From contig NZ_JTAN02000018.1 in NCBI RefSeq assembly GCF_000949135.2, positions 186,001 to 250,000 of the forward strand: 64,000 nt of DNA. The letters are read 5' to 3'. Source of the DNA: Burkholderia sp. USMB20. Lineage in GTDB: Bacteria; Pseudomonadota; Gammaproteobacteria; Burkholderiales; Burkholderiaceae. The translations under genes and the position numbers were made by a program. The notes below the pieces were generated by a model. The model was not told where the DNA came from and did not search any database. It saw nothing but the letters and a program-made list of their open reading frames with translations. Below are positions 45,782 through 55,225 of the stretch, in pieces. Each line of letters opens with the position of its first letter. Positions within the stretch are counted from its first letter, which is position 1.

Positions 45782-47824
45782 TCAGTCGCGCGCCCGATCG
45801 AGCTTCGGTGCCAGCATCGACTGCACGCCGCGCGCCGCACCTTTCCACATCCGTACGTAACCGTCCAGGCCCACGCGCAGCACTTCCTTCAGCCCGCGCA
45901 GCGGCGTGTCCGCGCGCGCGCTCGCGTGCCAGTCGAGCCACGCGTCCGCGCGGCCGAACGTGCACTGCACGAGCTGGCGCTCCTGCTCGAGCGTCAGCGC
46001 CTCGAAGCTCACGCCGACGTGGGTCGGCGTCACGCGGCTCACGCGCACCGGGAACGGGAACGGCCGGTCGCCGCGCGTCACGCACACCGTCAGCGTGTCG
46101 CCGACCGCGAGCGGCAGCCCCGGCACCGCTTCGAGGCCGAGGCCGCCGGTCGAGTAGTCGCTCGTGAAGCATGCGGCCGTCGAGCCGTCGGCGAGCAGCA
46201 GCGTCGCCGGCACGCGCATCGCGATCCGGTGCGTGACGCGCACCTGCTTGGTCTCGCGCGCGACGGCCATGGCCGCGCCGAGCATCGCGAGGTTGTAGAC
46301 GGTCCAGCCGAGCGTGATCAGGATCGTCGACGCCTCGTCGCCCTGGTCGGCCACGAGCCGCCACAGGCCGGCCGCGATCGCGAGCACGTTCAGCGCGAAC
46401 AGCACGAGGTACGGCTTCGAGGTCGACCAGTCGACGTAGCCTTCGTCGATCTTGCCGCCCTTGTCGGTCACGTTGAACTTGCCGTGCTGCGGGCTGAAGA
46501 ACGCGACGGTGGTCGGCAGCGCGATGTACCACGCGAGCACCGATTCGTAGACCTCGGCCCAGAACGAGTGGCGATAGCGCCCCTGCATCCGCGAGTTCGC
46601 GACGTTCGCGAGCACCAGGTACGGGATCACGTAGCTCGCGAGCGCGACCGACGACGCATTGATGAAGTACAGGTGGAAGAACAGGTACGCGAGCGGGATC
46701 GTCAGGAACACGAGCCGCGGGATCCCGTAGAAGAAATGCAGCATCGCGTTGCCGTAGCAGATCCGCTGGATGAAGCCGAGCCCGCGCCCGAGGAACGGAT
46801 TGTCGATGCGGAAGATCTGCGCCATCCCGCGCGCCCAGCGCGTGCGCTGCTTCACGTGGCCGGCGAGGCTCTCGGTCGCGAGGCCGGCCGCCTGCACGGT
46901 CGGCAGGTACGCCGACGTGTAGCCGCGGCGGTGCAGCTTGAGCGCGGTGTGCGCGTCCTCGGTCACGGTCTCGACCGCGACGCCGCCCACCTCCTCCAGC
47001 GCGGTGCGCTTGAGCACCGCGCACGACCCGCAGAAGAACGTCGCGTTCCACAGGTCGTTGCCCGACTGCACGAGCCCGTAGAACAGGTTGCCCTCGTTCG
47101 GGATCTCGCGGAACGTGCCGAGGTTGCGCTCGAACGGATCGGGCGAGAAGAAATGGTGCGGCGTCTGCACCAGCGCGCATTTCGGGTCGCGCAGGAACAC
47201 GCCCATCGAGGTCTGCAGGAACGAGCGCGTCGGCACGTGATCGCAGTCGAAGATCGCGATGTATTCGCCGTGCGTCTTCGGCAGCGCGCGGTTGATGTTG
47301 CCGGCCTTCGCGTGGCGGTTGTCGTCGCGCGTCAGGTAGCCGATCCCCGCCTCGCGCGCGAACGCCTCGAACTCGGGGCGCCGGCCGTCGTCGAGCAGGT
47401 ACACGCGCAGCTTGGCCGCCGGCCAGTCGATGCTCTGCGACGCGAAGACGGTCGGCTTCACGACCGACAGCGGTTCGTTGTAGGTCGGGATGTAGACGTC
47501 GACGCTCGGCCAGGTGTCCGGGTCGTCGGGCAGCGGCACGATCGGCCGGTCGAGCGGCCACGCGGTCTGGACGAAGCCGAGCAGCAGGATCATCCACGTA
47601 TAGGCTTCGGCGCCGTACAGCAGGTAGCCGGCGAACGCCTCGACGGGGCTGCGGAAATCTAGTGTCTGGGTCGTGCGCCACCACACGTAGCGGACGGTGG
47701 CGAGCAGCGCGAGCGACGCGAGCGCGAGGGTCGGCAGATGGCCCGGCAGGCGGCGCAGCGCGAGCGCCAGCACCGCGACGATCGCGAAGAACGCGAACTG
47801 CGCGCCGGGCATCAGCGGCGACAT
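45782..47824 (-). CDS. bcsA: Cellulose synthase catalytic subunit BcsA (intact catalytic part)
   Basis: The frame open from the ATG at 47824 gives 680 residues and holds the whole catalytic machine: membrane helices, a family 2 glycosyltransferase with LLDDGRRPEF, the DCDH motif, VTEDAHT and QRTRW, and a C-terminal PilZ domain with RVTHR and DYSTGG, the c-di-GMP-binding pair. UDP-glucose is polymerised in the cytosol and the chain is pushed through the membrane channel to BcsB. E. coli-type BcsA has about 150 more N-terminal residues; these are encoded just upstream but in broken frames (see 47812-48312). Whether this shorter frame is made on its own is unknown. GG-rich sequence upstream of 47824 is a poor ribosome-binding site. 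Confidence 0.92.
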   Translation of the reverse strand: MSPLMPGAQFAFFAIVAVLALALRRLPGHLPTLALASLALLATVRYVWWRTTQTLDFRSPVEAFAGYLLYGAEAYTWMILLLGFVQTAWPLDRPIVPLPDDPDTWPSVDVYIPTYNEPLSVVKPTVFASQSIDWPAAKLRVYLLDDGRRPEFEAFAREAGIGYLTRDDNRHAKAGNINRALPKTHGEYIAIFDCDHVPTRSFLQTSMGVFLRDPKCALVQTPHHFFSPDPFERNLGTFREIPNEGNLFYGLVQSGNDLWNATFFCGSCAVLKRTALEEVGGVAVETVTEDAHTALKLHRRGYTSAYLPTVQAAGLATESLAGHVKQRTRWARGMAQIFRIDNPFLGRGLGFIQRICYGNAMLHFFYGIPRLVFLTIPLAYLFFHLYFINASSVALASYVIPYLVLANVANSRMQGRYRHSFWAEVYESVLAWYIALPTTVAFFSPQHGKFNVTDKGGKIDEGYVDWSTSKPYLVLFALNVLAIAAGLWRLVADQGDEASTILITLGWTVYNLAMLGAAMAVARETKQVRVTHRIAMRVPATLLLADGSTAACFTSDYSTGGLGLEAVPGLPLAVGDTLTVCVTRGDRPFPFPVRVSRVTPTHVGVSFEALTLEQERQLVQCTFGRADAWLDWHASARADTPLRGLKEVLRVGLDGYVRMWKGAARGVQSMLAPKLDRARD

Positions 47825-48312
47825 CCCGGCGCGGCCCACATCAGCGCGCCGGCGATCAGCAGCACGGCGCGAGCCAGCGGTGCCGGCCGACGCCGTGCGC
47901 GCGCGCGTCGAGCCAGCCGCCCCAGCGCGCCCACGGCAGACGCGCGAGCAACGCGTCGAGGCGCCGGCCGAGCGCGCGCGCCGCGGACGTAGGCCGGCAC
48001 GACGAACGTGTCGAACCACGCGAGCGGATCGCGCGCGGCCGGCCATCGGCTGCGCGCGGCGCGCGCACGATCGCGCGCCACAGCCATTCCGCGGGCTCAG
48101 CGGCTGCAGCACGCCCACTCCCGCGCGAGCCACAGGAAGGCGATGCGTGCCGGCGGCGCACGGATCGGCCGGCCGGGCGGCGGCGCGTGGAAGAACAGCC
48201 GCACGAGCCAGTCGAGCAGCGTGCGCTCGGCCGGCAGCCCGATCCCGCGCGCGCACCAGTCGGTCGCGCGCTGGGCCGCGGCACGCCAGCGCGACGCGAA
48301 CCCGGCCTTCAT
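47812..48312 (-). pseudogene. bcsA: Frameshift-broken 5' part of bcsA
   Basis: The ATG at 48312 overlaps the bcsQ stop (ATGA) and opens a sensible BcsA N-terminus (MKAGFASRWRAAAQRATDW, later LDWLVRLFFHAPPPG and LWLAREW), then hits a stop at 48097. The protein goes on in other frames: GVLQPLSP, AEWLWRAIVRAPRAADGRP, DPLAWFDTFVVPAYVRGA, ALGRRLDALLARLPWARWG, RAVLLIAGALM and finally SPLMPGAQ. About six frame changes occur in 300 bases, nearly all explained by one lost base in a G or CG run. The residues between are intact, so this is either a sequencing/assembly fault or very recent decay. Confidence 0.8.
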
Positions 48313-49097
48313 CGCCGCGCTCCCGTGCGGCCGGCCGCGGCCGCCGCGAGCCACGCGTCGACCCAGTTCGCGACGCCGTTCAGGTCGTGCGACGCCTGCG
48401 AATACGGCGCGTCGTCGAAGATCCAGCTGCCGCGCGCGAGCGTTTCGGGCACGGCCGCATCGACGTGAATCCGCTGCTCGAGCATCGACGCCGGTCCCGC
48501 GACCGCGCGCAGCATCGCGAGCGCATCGCGCTGCATGTCGCGCGCCGGGTTCAGCCGGTTCACGACGATCTGCAGGTCGCCGCCGCCGGCCCGCAGCGCG
48601 TCGAGGCGCGCGGCAACGGTCGCGCACGCGGCCGGTTCGGGCGGCACGACGACGAGCGTCAGGTCCGCGCGGCGAATCGCCTGCTCGGCCTGCGGCGACG
48701 GATAGCGCGCGGTGTCGACCAGCACGACGCCGTCAGGCGGCAGCGCGATCTCGTCGAGCGCGCGCGACAGCCAGGCCGGATCGGCCGCGAGCCGCGCATC
48801 GCAGGCGGCGGCGCCCGCCGCGTCGACCTGCCCGTACGGGACGAACAGCACGCCGTCGGCATTGCGCCACGTATGCGCGTGCCACGGCGCGGCGTTACCC
48901 GGGTCACCGAGCAGGCTGTGCGCGAGCCCGTGCTCGGCCAGCGTGTCGAGACCGAGCGTCGCGCCCATCAGGTTCTGCGCGTCGAACTCGACCGCGACGA
49001 CCGGCCGGCCGCGACGGGCGAGCAGCACCGCGAGCGCGCCGGCGAGCGTCGTGCGGCCCGCGCCGCCGGTCGTCGACGTGACGGCGATCGTCTTCAT
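48309..49097 (-). CDS. bcsQ: BcsQ/YhjQ MinD-like ATPase
   Basis: A 262-residue ParA/MinD-family protein that places the cellulose synthase in the cell. The P-loop reads STTGGAGRTTLAGAL (residues 7-21). The deviant Walker A signature KGGxGKT is thus altered at both lysines (T and R), so ATP hydrolysis may be impaired; E. coli BcsQ is also atypical here. Later motifs (VEFDAQNLMG, VVLVDTARYPS) are in place. It overlaps bcsF upstream and bcsA downstream in ATGA junctions. The long upstream extension of the frame is shadow. Confidence 0.88.
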   Translation of the reverse strand: MKTIAVTSTTGGAGRTTLAGALAVLLARRGRPVVAVEFDAQNLMGATLGLDTLAEHGLAHSLLGDPGNAAPWHAHTWRNADGVLFVPYGQVDAAGAAACDARLAADPAWLSRALDEIALPPDGVVLVDTARYPSPQAEQAIRRADLTLVVVPPEPAACATVAARLDALRAGGGDLQIVVNRLNPARDMQRDALAMLRAVAGPASMLEQRIHVDAAVPETLARGSWIFDDAPYSQASHDLNGVANWVDAWLAAAAAGRTGARR

Positions 49098-49303
49098 GGC
49101 GCGGCCTCGCCGGCGTGGTCGGCATCGGGCAGCAGGCGCCCGCGCAGCGCGACCGGCACGAGTTCGCACGGCACCGCGTCGCGCCGCTGCAGCCCGCGCG
49201 GCGCATGAAAGCCGCGGCCGAGGCCCAGGTGCTGCGCGACGAGCCACACCGGCACCGCGATCGCGATGCCGACGATGAATCCGATGACGAGTTCGGCGAT
49301 CAT
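49094..49303 (-). CDS. bcsF: BcsF-like small membrane protein
   Basis: A 69-residue protein with one N-terminal membrane helix (MIAELVIGFIVGIAIAVPVW) and a polar Arg-rich tail. Size, topology and position between bcsE and bcsQ fit BcsF, which in E. coli anchors BcsE to the membrane and works with BcsG. Sequence likeness to enteric BcsF is low, so the call rests largely on context. ATGA overlaps join it to both neighbours. Confidence 0.7.
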   Translation of the reverse strand: MIAELVIGFIVGIAIAVPVWLVAQHLGLGRGFHAPRGLQRRDAVPCELVPVALRGRLLPDADHAGEAAP

Positions 49304-50826
49304 GCGCCCTCCGGCTTGCGCAGCGGCATCGCGCTGCGGATGGCGCCGCGCGTGTGCGCGACGGGAAATGCAGGAAATGCCGGCGCATCGCCCGGCATGT
49401 CGGCGGCCGGCGTCGCATCGTCGGCGTGAACCGCGTGCGGCGGCGCATCGACGTGCCGGTCGGCCACACCGCCCGCGGCGCCCGCGCCGCCCTCGCCGCC
49501 CACGGCGCCGTCGGCGCCCGGTTCGGCACGCGCCGCGGCATCCGCCGCGCGTTCGCCCGGCGCGCGTGCCGCATCCGCCGGCTGCGCCGTCGCGAACAGG
49601 TCGCTGTAGTCGGCGATCGGCGCGCGCCGGTTCTCGGCCTTCAGCGCATCGAGCTCGGTGTCGATGCTGCCCTGCCCGAGACACACGACGCGATCGGACA
49701 GCGTCTCGACCGGCACGTCGAAGATACGCGCGAGCGCATCCTCGGCATCGGCCGGCTCGCACGCGAACAGGAACACGTACAGGTGCCCGGCATCGGCCGT
49801 CACGACGTCGCCCGCGCGGCGCGGCCGGCAATGCCGCAGCGCATCGACGTGCGACACGCCGGGCAGCAGCGCGATCTTCGCGAGCGTATGCGGCAGCGCG
49901 AGCACGGCGCCGCGATCGAGCACCGCGCGAATCCGCAGGCAGAACGCGCCGACCGGCAGGTAGCCGAGCACCGAATCGCCGAGTGCGGCCGCGAGCGCCG
50001 CGCGATAGTCGGGCGCGACGGGCCGCGCATAGAGCTGCCCGCGCAGCGCGTGCACGGCCGCGTGCATCCGCGTCACCGGCAGGTCGCGCGCGACGACGCG
50101 GTTCGCGCCGACGCTCAGCACCAGCATCTCGAACTGCTGGCGCAGCACCTCGCCGCGCTCGACCACGGCGATCTTCAACGCGCCGCCGCACTGCCGGCGC
50201 AGCGTGTGAACGGCCGCGCACAGCGCCTCGAGCTGGGCATGCGAGCGGAACGCCAGCACCGCGGTCGCGGCCTGCGCGCGTGCGCAGGCGGCGACGACCG
50301 CCGCGTTGTCGTCGACGATTTCCCAGTCGGCCGGCACGCGTCCGCCTTCGTCGAGCACCGCGCGGCTGACGACGACGCGATCCTCGTCGGTCGCGAGCTT
50401 CATCCGGCGCAGCGGTTCGGCGGCGGCGCCGTCGACGATCGCCGCGAGCCGGCCGCCCGGCGCGAAGCGCAGCGGCCGCACTTCGCCGGCCGCGAGCGTC
50501 TCGCCCGCGCGCCAGAAATCGACGACCCACAGCAGCTCGCCGTGCGTGCGCTGCAGCTGCGCGACGCCCGCGCACACGCCGTGAAAGCCGCTGCGCGGCG
50601 CGCGATTCGCGTCGCGCACGAGCGGCGGATCATCGGTGTCCGGATCGGCGCCGGTGCGCACGATCTCGGGATCGACCAGCAGCACCAGCGCGATCCGGTG
50701 CGTGCGGCACCAGTCGGCGAGCGCGTGCGCTTCTTCCGCGAGCGCCGTCGGATCGTCCCAGCTGAACCAGCGTTGCGCGCCTTCGATGAAATACAGCGAG
50801 CGCGCGCGAAAGCCGTAGCGCTTCAT
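49300..50826 (-). CDS. bcsE: c-di-GMP-binding BcsE (intact main part)
   Basis: The intact frame from the ATG at 50826 gives 508 residues. It carries the regions shared with enteric BcsE: SLYFIEGAQRW, LLWVVDFWRAG, FRSHAQLEALCAAVHTLRRQCGGALKIAV, and the degenerate GGDEF domain with RPRRAGD, whose RxGD is the c-di-GMP site, and TADAGHLYVFLF. The C-terminal 110 residues are Ala/Asp rich and extra. BcsE senses c-di-GMP and boosts cellulose output together with BcsR and BcsQ. About 150 N-terminal residues are encoded upstream in broken frames (50823-51279). Confidence 0.85.
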   Translation of the reverse strand: MKRYGFRARSLYFIEGAQRWFSWDDPTALAEEAHALADWCRTHRIALVLLVDPEIVRTGADPDTDDPPLVRDANRAPRSGFHGVCAGVAQLQRTHGELLWVVDFWRAGETLAAGEVRPLRFAPGGRLAAIVDGAAAEPLRRMKLATDEDRVVVSRAVLDEGGRVPADWEIVDDNAAVVAACARAQAATAVLAFRSHAQLEALCAAVHTLRRQCGGALKIAVVERGEVLRQQFEMLVLSVGANRVVARDLPVTRMHAAVHALRGQLYARPVAPDYRAALAAALGDSVLGYLPVGAFCLRIRAVLDRGAVLALPHTLAKIALLPGVSHVDALRHCRPRRAGDVVTADAGHLYVFLFACEPADAEDALARIFDVPVETLSDRVVCLGQGSIDTELDALKAENRRAPIADYSDLFATAQPADAARAPGERAADAAARAEPGADGAVGGEGGAGAAGGVADRHVDAPPHAVHADDATPAADMPGDAPAFPAFPVAHTRGAIRSAMPLRKPEGA

Positions 50827-51279
50827 CGCGCGCAAGCGCCGTGAGCCGCGCGAACGCCGGGGCGCGGCACGGCGCGGCGCACGGGTTCCGCGCCGCATCG
50901 CCGTCCCGCCGCGGCGCGGGCGCCATCGCCAGCAGTTGATGGCGCGGCCAGCCGCCCGCTGGCGCCGCCCAGAACCGCGCGCCTGCAGCTGCGCGCAACG
51001 CGGCGCGGGGCGCGCCGACAGCACGACGTCACGTCGCGCGTGCGCGACTGCCGCGCGCTTTCCCACACCAGCGCGTCGCACGCGGCGTGCCGGCGGCGGC
51101 ATCGTCGCGTACAGCCGCCGCTTCCAGCTGCGTCCACGTGTCGGGCAGCCCGTCGATCGCGAGCCGGCTCAGCGGGCCGGCGCGACCGCCGGCCGGCCCG
51201 GTGCGCAGCAGCGCGCGCAGGCGGCCCAGCAGGCCGGCGGCGCCGAGCGCGGGACGGTTGCATCGAGTTCCGTATTCAC
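50823..51279 (-). pseudogene. bcsE: Frameshift-broken 5' part of bcsE
   Basis: A GTG at 51279, 17 bases after the bcsC stop and preceded by GGGAG, opens VNTELDATVPRS. Sensible protein then moves through other frames: AGLLGRLRALLRTGPAGG and PLSRLAIDGLPDTWTQLEAA, ACDALVWESARQSRTRDVT, VLSARPA, ARFWAAPAGGWPRHQLLAMA, RLTALARD, and joins MKRYGFRARS at 50826. At least five single-base frame changes fall in 460 bases, again in G or CG runs. It is the same kind of damage as in bcsA. Confidence 0.72.
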
Positions 51280-51295
51280 GCGTTCTCCCAGTCCC

Positions 51296-54200
51296 CTAGT
51301 AATCCGAATAAAGCCGCACCGGCGTCGGCGTGACGAGCCAGCTGCGCGCCGCGCGTGCGTCGAACGCATAGCGCAGGTACACGAGCGCCGAACTCGGCGC
51401 GTAGTCGTGCGACCGGTCGACGTGCAGTTGCGCGCCGACGCTCAGGTGCGGATTCACGCGATACTCGACGATGCCGTTCACGCCATACGAAAACGACACG
51501 CCGCGCGTCGAACTGCCCGCGTAGACGAGCCCCGCCGCCTCCTGCGCGGCGCGCTGGTCCGCGAAGGTCGGGTAGAACAGCGAGTCCTTCTCGTAGCTGT
51601 TCGAGATCCCGCCCGTGACGGTCAGGTCCCACGACAGCGCGTCGCGCCGCCCCGCCCACTCGAGCGGCACGCCGAGCGACAGGTAGCGCTGCGGGCTGTA
51701 GTAGCCGCCCTGCCCGTACGTGTAGTAACGCAGGTTCTGCGCGTAGTGCCACGCATTGCCGACGAGCCCCGTGCTCACCTTCATCGTCGCGCGTTCGTAC
51801 ACGGGCACCGTGAAGCCCGAGCGCAGCGTGAGCTCCGCGTTGCGCTCGACGTTGCGGCCGGACAGCACGCCCGCGCCGAGCTCCGCGAACAGGTTCACGC
51901 GGCCGACGTCGAGCGCCGCGCGCAGGTTCACGCCGTCGCGGCGCACGCCGCCCCACACCGCGCCCGTCCACGGATCGCGCATCCCCGCATACGACAGCAC
52001 GCTGCTCGTTTCCGGCCGGCGCGACGCGTTCACGGTAAAGCTCGCCGGGCCCGCGTCGAAGCGGTAGCGCACGCCGCCGACCAGGTAATGCACCGGGAAG
52101 CCCAGCGGCGACGTGCCGAGATCGACGCGCCACGCATCCGTGCGATAGCCGGCGCCGAGCGCGACGCCCGTCATCGGCTGGTGCAGGTCGCCCTGCGGAT
52201 GCGCGATCAACGCGGCGGCCTGCTGGTTCAACGGCGCCAGCGACGAGCCGGCCAGCGCGTTGAGCGCGCCGTAGGTGCCGAAGGTCTTCAGCGAATACGC
52301 GTTCGGCACGCTCGTATCGAGCGTGCCGGCGTCCAGATGCACGGTGTCGAGCTGCAGGAACGCGTGCCCGTCGTAACGCACCGGCATCTGCGCGTAGATC
52401 GGCACCTGCTGCGCGCGGTACGCGGAAATCCCTTCGTCGCCCGACTTGTACGCGGGCAGCCAGCCGATCTCGATCTCCGGATCGCGCCGCTGTTCGAGAT
52501 CCGCGAACGCGGCCTGCGCGGGCGTGCGGCCGTCGCGGCCCGGGCTCACGCCGCTCGTGCGTTCCTGCGACAGCGACAGCCGGTACAGCGACGCGGCATC
52601 GTCGTAGCGGCCCTGCGCCTCGGCCACGCGCCCGGCGGCAACCGTCACGTCGGCGCGGGCCGGATACGCGGCCTGCAGCGGGTCGATCACCTGCGCGGCT
52701 TCGTCCGGGCGGCGCAGCGCGTTCAGCCGGCGCACGACCGACAGCCGCGTATCGACGTCGTCGTCCGGCGTGCGCGCCAGCACGGCCTGCACGCGCGCGA
52801 GCGCGGCCGCGCGCTGGCCGCTGTCCTCGTCGATGCGCGCGAGCGCGAGCTGCGTGTCGGCATCGTCCGGCGTGCGCGCGATAACGGGCGCGAGCGCGTC
52901 GCGTGCCGCGTCGTAGTGACCTTGCGCGCGTTCGAGATCGGCCAGCTCGAGTGCGTAGCGCTTGTCCGCGCGACCGGCCGGGCTCGCGCGATCGAGCAGC
53001 GTGCGCGCGCGCGCATAGTCCTGCTGCGCGATCGCGTCGTCCGTCCGGCGCAGCACGAGCCGCAGCGACTGATCCTCGATGCGCGCGGTCTGTGCCGGCG
53101 TCAGCGCCGGTTCGCGGCGCAGCGTGTCGAGCCACGCGGCGAGCGCGTCGTCGCGCCCCGCGCTGCCGAGCAGGTCGCCGTAGCGCAGCCGCACGTCGGG
53201 ATCGGCCTCGCGCGGATGCGCGGCGATCCAGTCGCGCAACGGCGCGAGGCCGCGCTCGGGCTCGCCCGCGTCGATCCACTGCGCGCCGATCGCGGCCAGC
53301 ATGTCGGGATCGTCCGGCGCGCTCGCCTGCGCATGCGCAAGCGACGCGGCAAACGCCGCGCGATCGCCGCGGCCGAGCGCGCCGCGCGCGTCGGCCAGCG
53401 CGCTTTGCGCGTCGAGCTTGCGGGCGAGCGCACGCATGCCGTCCGAGCGCCGCGCATCGTCGACACCCGCGAGCGCGGCCTGCGCGCCGGCGACGTCGTC
53501 GAGCGAGTTGCGATACAGCGCGGTCGCATAGCGCATCTCGGGCGTATCGCTTTGCGCGAGCCCCTCATCCATCACCGTGCGGCCGAGCTGCGGCAGCCCC
53601 ATGTCGCGATACAGCCGCGCGAGCGCGAAACGCGTCCACGGTGCGTCGGGCGCCGCGCGCACGGCCGCTTCGTAGCGTTGCACGGCCGGCCCGCGTTCGC
53701 CCTTGTCGGCGAGCGCGCGCGCCTGGCTCGCGAGCAGGTCGGCGCGCAGCCCGTCGAGTGCGCGGCGATCGTCGCTGCCCGTCACGCGGCCTTGCAGCGC
53801 GTCGAGCAGCGGGCCGACGCGGTCCGCGCGGCCGGTGTTCTCGTACAGCATCGCCGTGCCGCGCACCGCCGACACGTTCGGCGAACGTGCGGCCAGCAGT
53901 TCGCGCAGCAACGGCTCCGCGCGCGCCCAGTCGCGCTGCGCGAGCAGCGCGTCGGCGAGCTGCAGCTTCGCGTCCGGGCTGTCGGGCTGCATCGCGAGTG
54001 CGGCGCGCGCCGCGCGCTCGGCATCCTGCGGCCGCCCGGCCGACGCCGCCGCGCGGCCTTGCGCGAGCAGCCCCCAGAACTGCGCGGTACGCGCGAGGCT
54101 CTGCCACTTGCCGCGCTGGTCGGTCGACAGCGCCGCGGCGCGCGTGAACAGCGCACGCGCTTCGTCGTGCCGGCCTTCGCGCAAGCGCAGCAGGCCGAGC

Positions 54201-55225
54201 CCGCCGAGCGCATCGGCGTCGCCGGCGCGCGCCTGCGCGGCGCGCGCGAGCAGCGGATCGGCACCGGCCAGGTCGCCGCGCGCGAGCGCCTGCAAGCCGC
54301 GCTGCTGCGCGATGTAGTCAGGGTCGCGTTCGAGCCGGCGCTGCGCGTCGCGCTGCCGGTCGAGTTCGGCGCTGCGATCGCGGAATTCGGTGTCGTCCGG
54401 CACCAGCGCGAGATACGCGTGCAGCGCATCGAGATACGCGGGATCGCTGCCGGCAGACTGCAGCACGCGCCGCCACACGGCCATCGCTTCCGTGTGATCG
54501 GCGTCGGCGCGCTTCGCGAGCGACCAGGCGATGCGGTTCGCTTCCGCGCGCGTGTCGGCGCGCTGGTTCAGCAGCCGCGCGAGCGCGAGCGCCGCGCTCG
54601 TGTCCTGCGGGTCGGCCGCGACCGCGCGGCGCAACGCGGCGAGCGCCGATTCTCGGCCACCAGGCGCATTCGCGACGATCTGGTAATACTCGGCGCCGAG
54701 CGCGCCGGACGGCGCGCCGTTCGGGAACAGCGCGACGATCCGCCGGGCCGCTTCGTCGGCGCGGCCGCTGCGCGCGAGCAGCCGGATCTGCGCCATCTCG
54801 CCGCGCCCGCTCGTCGCGACGCGGTATTCGTCGGCCGCGCGCCGCGTGCCGGGCGCCGCGGGCGCGCGGGCCTGCAGGCGTGCCAGCGCGGCCTGCGCGC
54901 CTTGCGCGTCGCCGAGCCGCAGCAGCACCCGCATCTGTTCCGCGAGCAGTTCGGGATCGTCCGGCGCGATCAGGAGCCCCTTGCGCAGCGCGTCGCGCGC
55001 GAGGTCGTCGCGATGCTTCGCGCCCCACATGCGGGCGGTCGCGAGCTGACGCTGCGCATCGGGCAGGTCGGTCGTGGCCGGCGCCGAGATGGCCTTCGGC
55101 GCGACGGTTTTCGGCAACGCGGGCGCGGGTGTGGCGACGGCGGCCGGCGCCGCCGCCGTGACCGACGACGCGAGCCACGCGAACCCCGCGACGCGCGGTG
55201 CGGTGCGCTTCATCGGGCCGCGCAT
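51296..55225 (-). CDS. bcsC: BcsC: TPR periplasmic scaffold and outer-membrane porin for cellulose
   Basis: A 1309-residue protein: a signal peptide (residues 10-30), about 19 tetratricopeptide repeats (about 40-900) and the C-terminal BCSC_C beta barrel (about 960-1309) that ends LYSDY. It forms the outer-membrane exit for cellulose and, through the repeats, contacts the periplasmic peptidoglycan and BcsB. I choose the ATG at 55225 because GGAGGA lies 8 bases before it; this start overlaps bcsZ by 16 bases. An ATG at 55213 would give an ATGA overlap but lacks spacing. bcsE begins about 17 bases after the stop. Confidence 0.93.
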   Translation of the reverse strand: MRGPMKRTAPRVAGFAWLASSVTAAAPAAVATPAPALPKTVAPKAISAPATTDLPDAQRQLATARMWGAKHRDDLARDALRKGLLIAPDDPELLAEQMRVLLRLGDAQGAQAALARLQARAPAAPGTRRAADEYRVATSGRGEMAQIRLLARSGRADEAARRIVALFPNGAPSGALGAEYYQIVANAPGGRESALAALRRAVAADPQDTSAALALARLLNQRADTRAEANRIAWSLAKRADADHTEAMAVWRRVLQSAGSDPAYLDALHAYLALVPDDTEFRDRSAELDRQRDAQRRLERDPDYIAQQRGLQALARGDLAGADPLLARAAQARAGDADALGGLGLLRLREGRHDEARALFTRAAALSTDQRGKWQSLARTAQFWGLLAQGRAAASAGRPQDAERAARAALAMQPDSPDAKLQLADALLAQRDWARAEPLLRELLAARSPNVSAVRGTAMLYENTGRADRVGPLLDALQGRVTGSDDRRALDGLRADLLASQARALADKGERGPAVQRYEAAVRAAPDAPWTRFALARLYRDMGLPQLGRTVMDEGLAQSDTPEMRYATALYRNSLDDVAGAQAALAGVDDARRSDGMRALARKLDAQSALADARGALGRGDRAAFAASLAHAQASAPDDPDMLAAIGAQWIDAGEPERGLAPLRDWIAAHPREADPDVRLRYGDLLGSAGRDDALAAWLDTLRREPALTPAQTARIEDQSLRLVLRRTDDAIAQQDYARARTLLDRASPAGRADKRYALELADLERAQGHYDAARDALAPVIARTPDDADTQLALARIDEDSGQRAAALARVQAVLARTPDDDVDTRLSVVRRLNALRRPDEAAQVIDPLQAAYPARADVTVAAGRVAEAQGRYDDAASLYRLSLSQERTSGVSPGRDGRTPAQAAFADLEQRRDPEIEIGWLPAYKSGDEGISAYRAQQVPIYAQMPVRYDGHAFLQLDTVHLDAGTLDTSVPNAYSLKTFGTYGALNALAGSSLAPLNQQAAALIAHPQGDLHQPMTGVALGAGYRTDAWRVDLGTSPLGFPVHYLVGGVRYRFDAGPASFTVNASRRPETSSVLSYAGMRDPWTGAVWGGVRRDGVNLRAALDVGRVNLFAELGAGVLSGRNVERNAELTLRSGFTVPVYERATMKVSTGLVGNAWHYAQNLRYYTYGQGGYYSPQRYLSLGVPLEWAGRRDALSWDLTVTGGISNSYEKDSLFYPTFADQRAAQEAAGLVYAGSSTRGVSFSYGVNGIVEYRVNPHLSVGAQLHVDRSHDYAPSSALVYLRYAFDARAARSWLVTPTPVRLYSDY

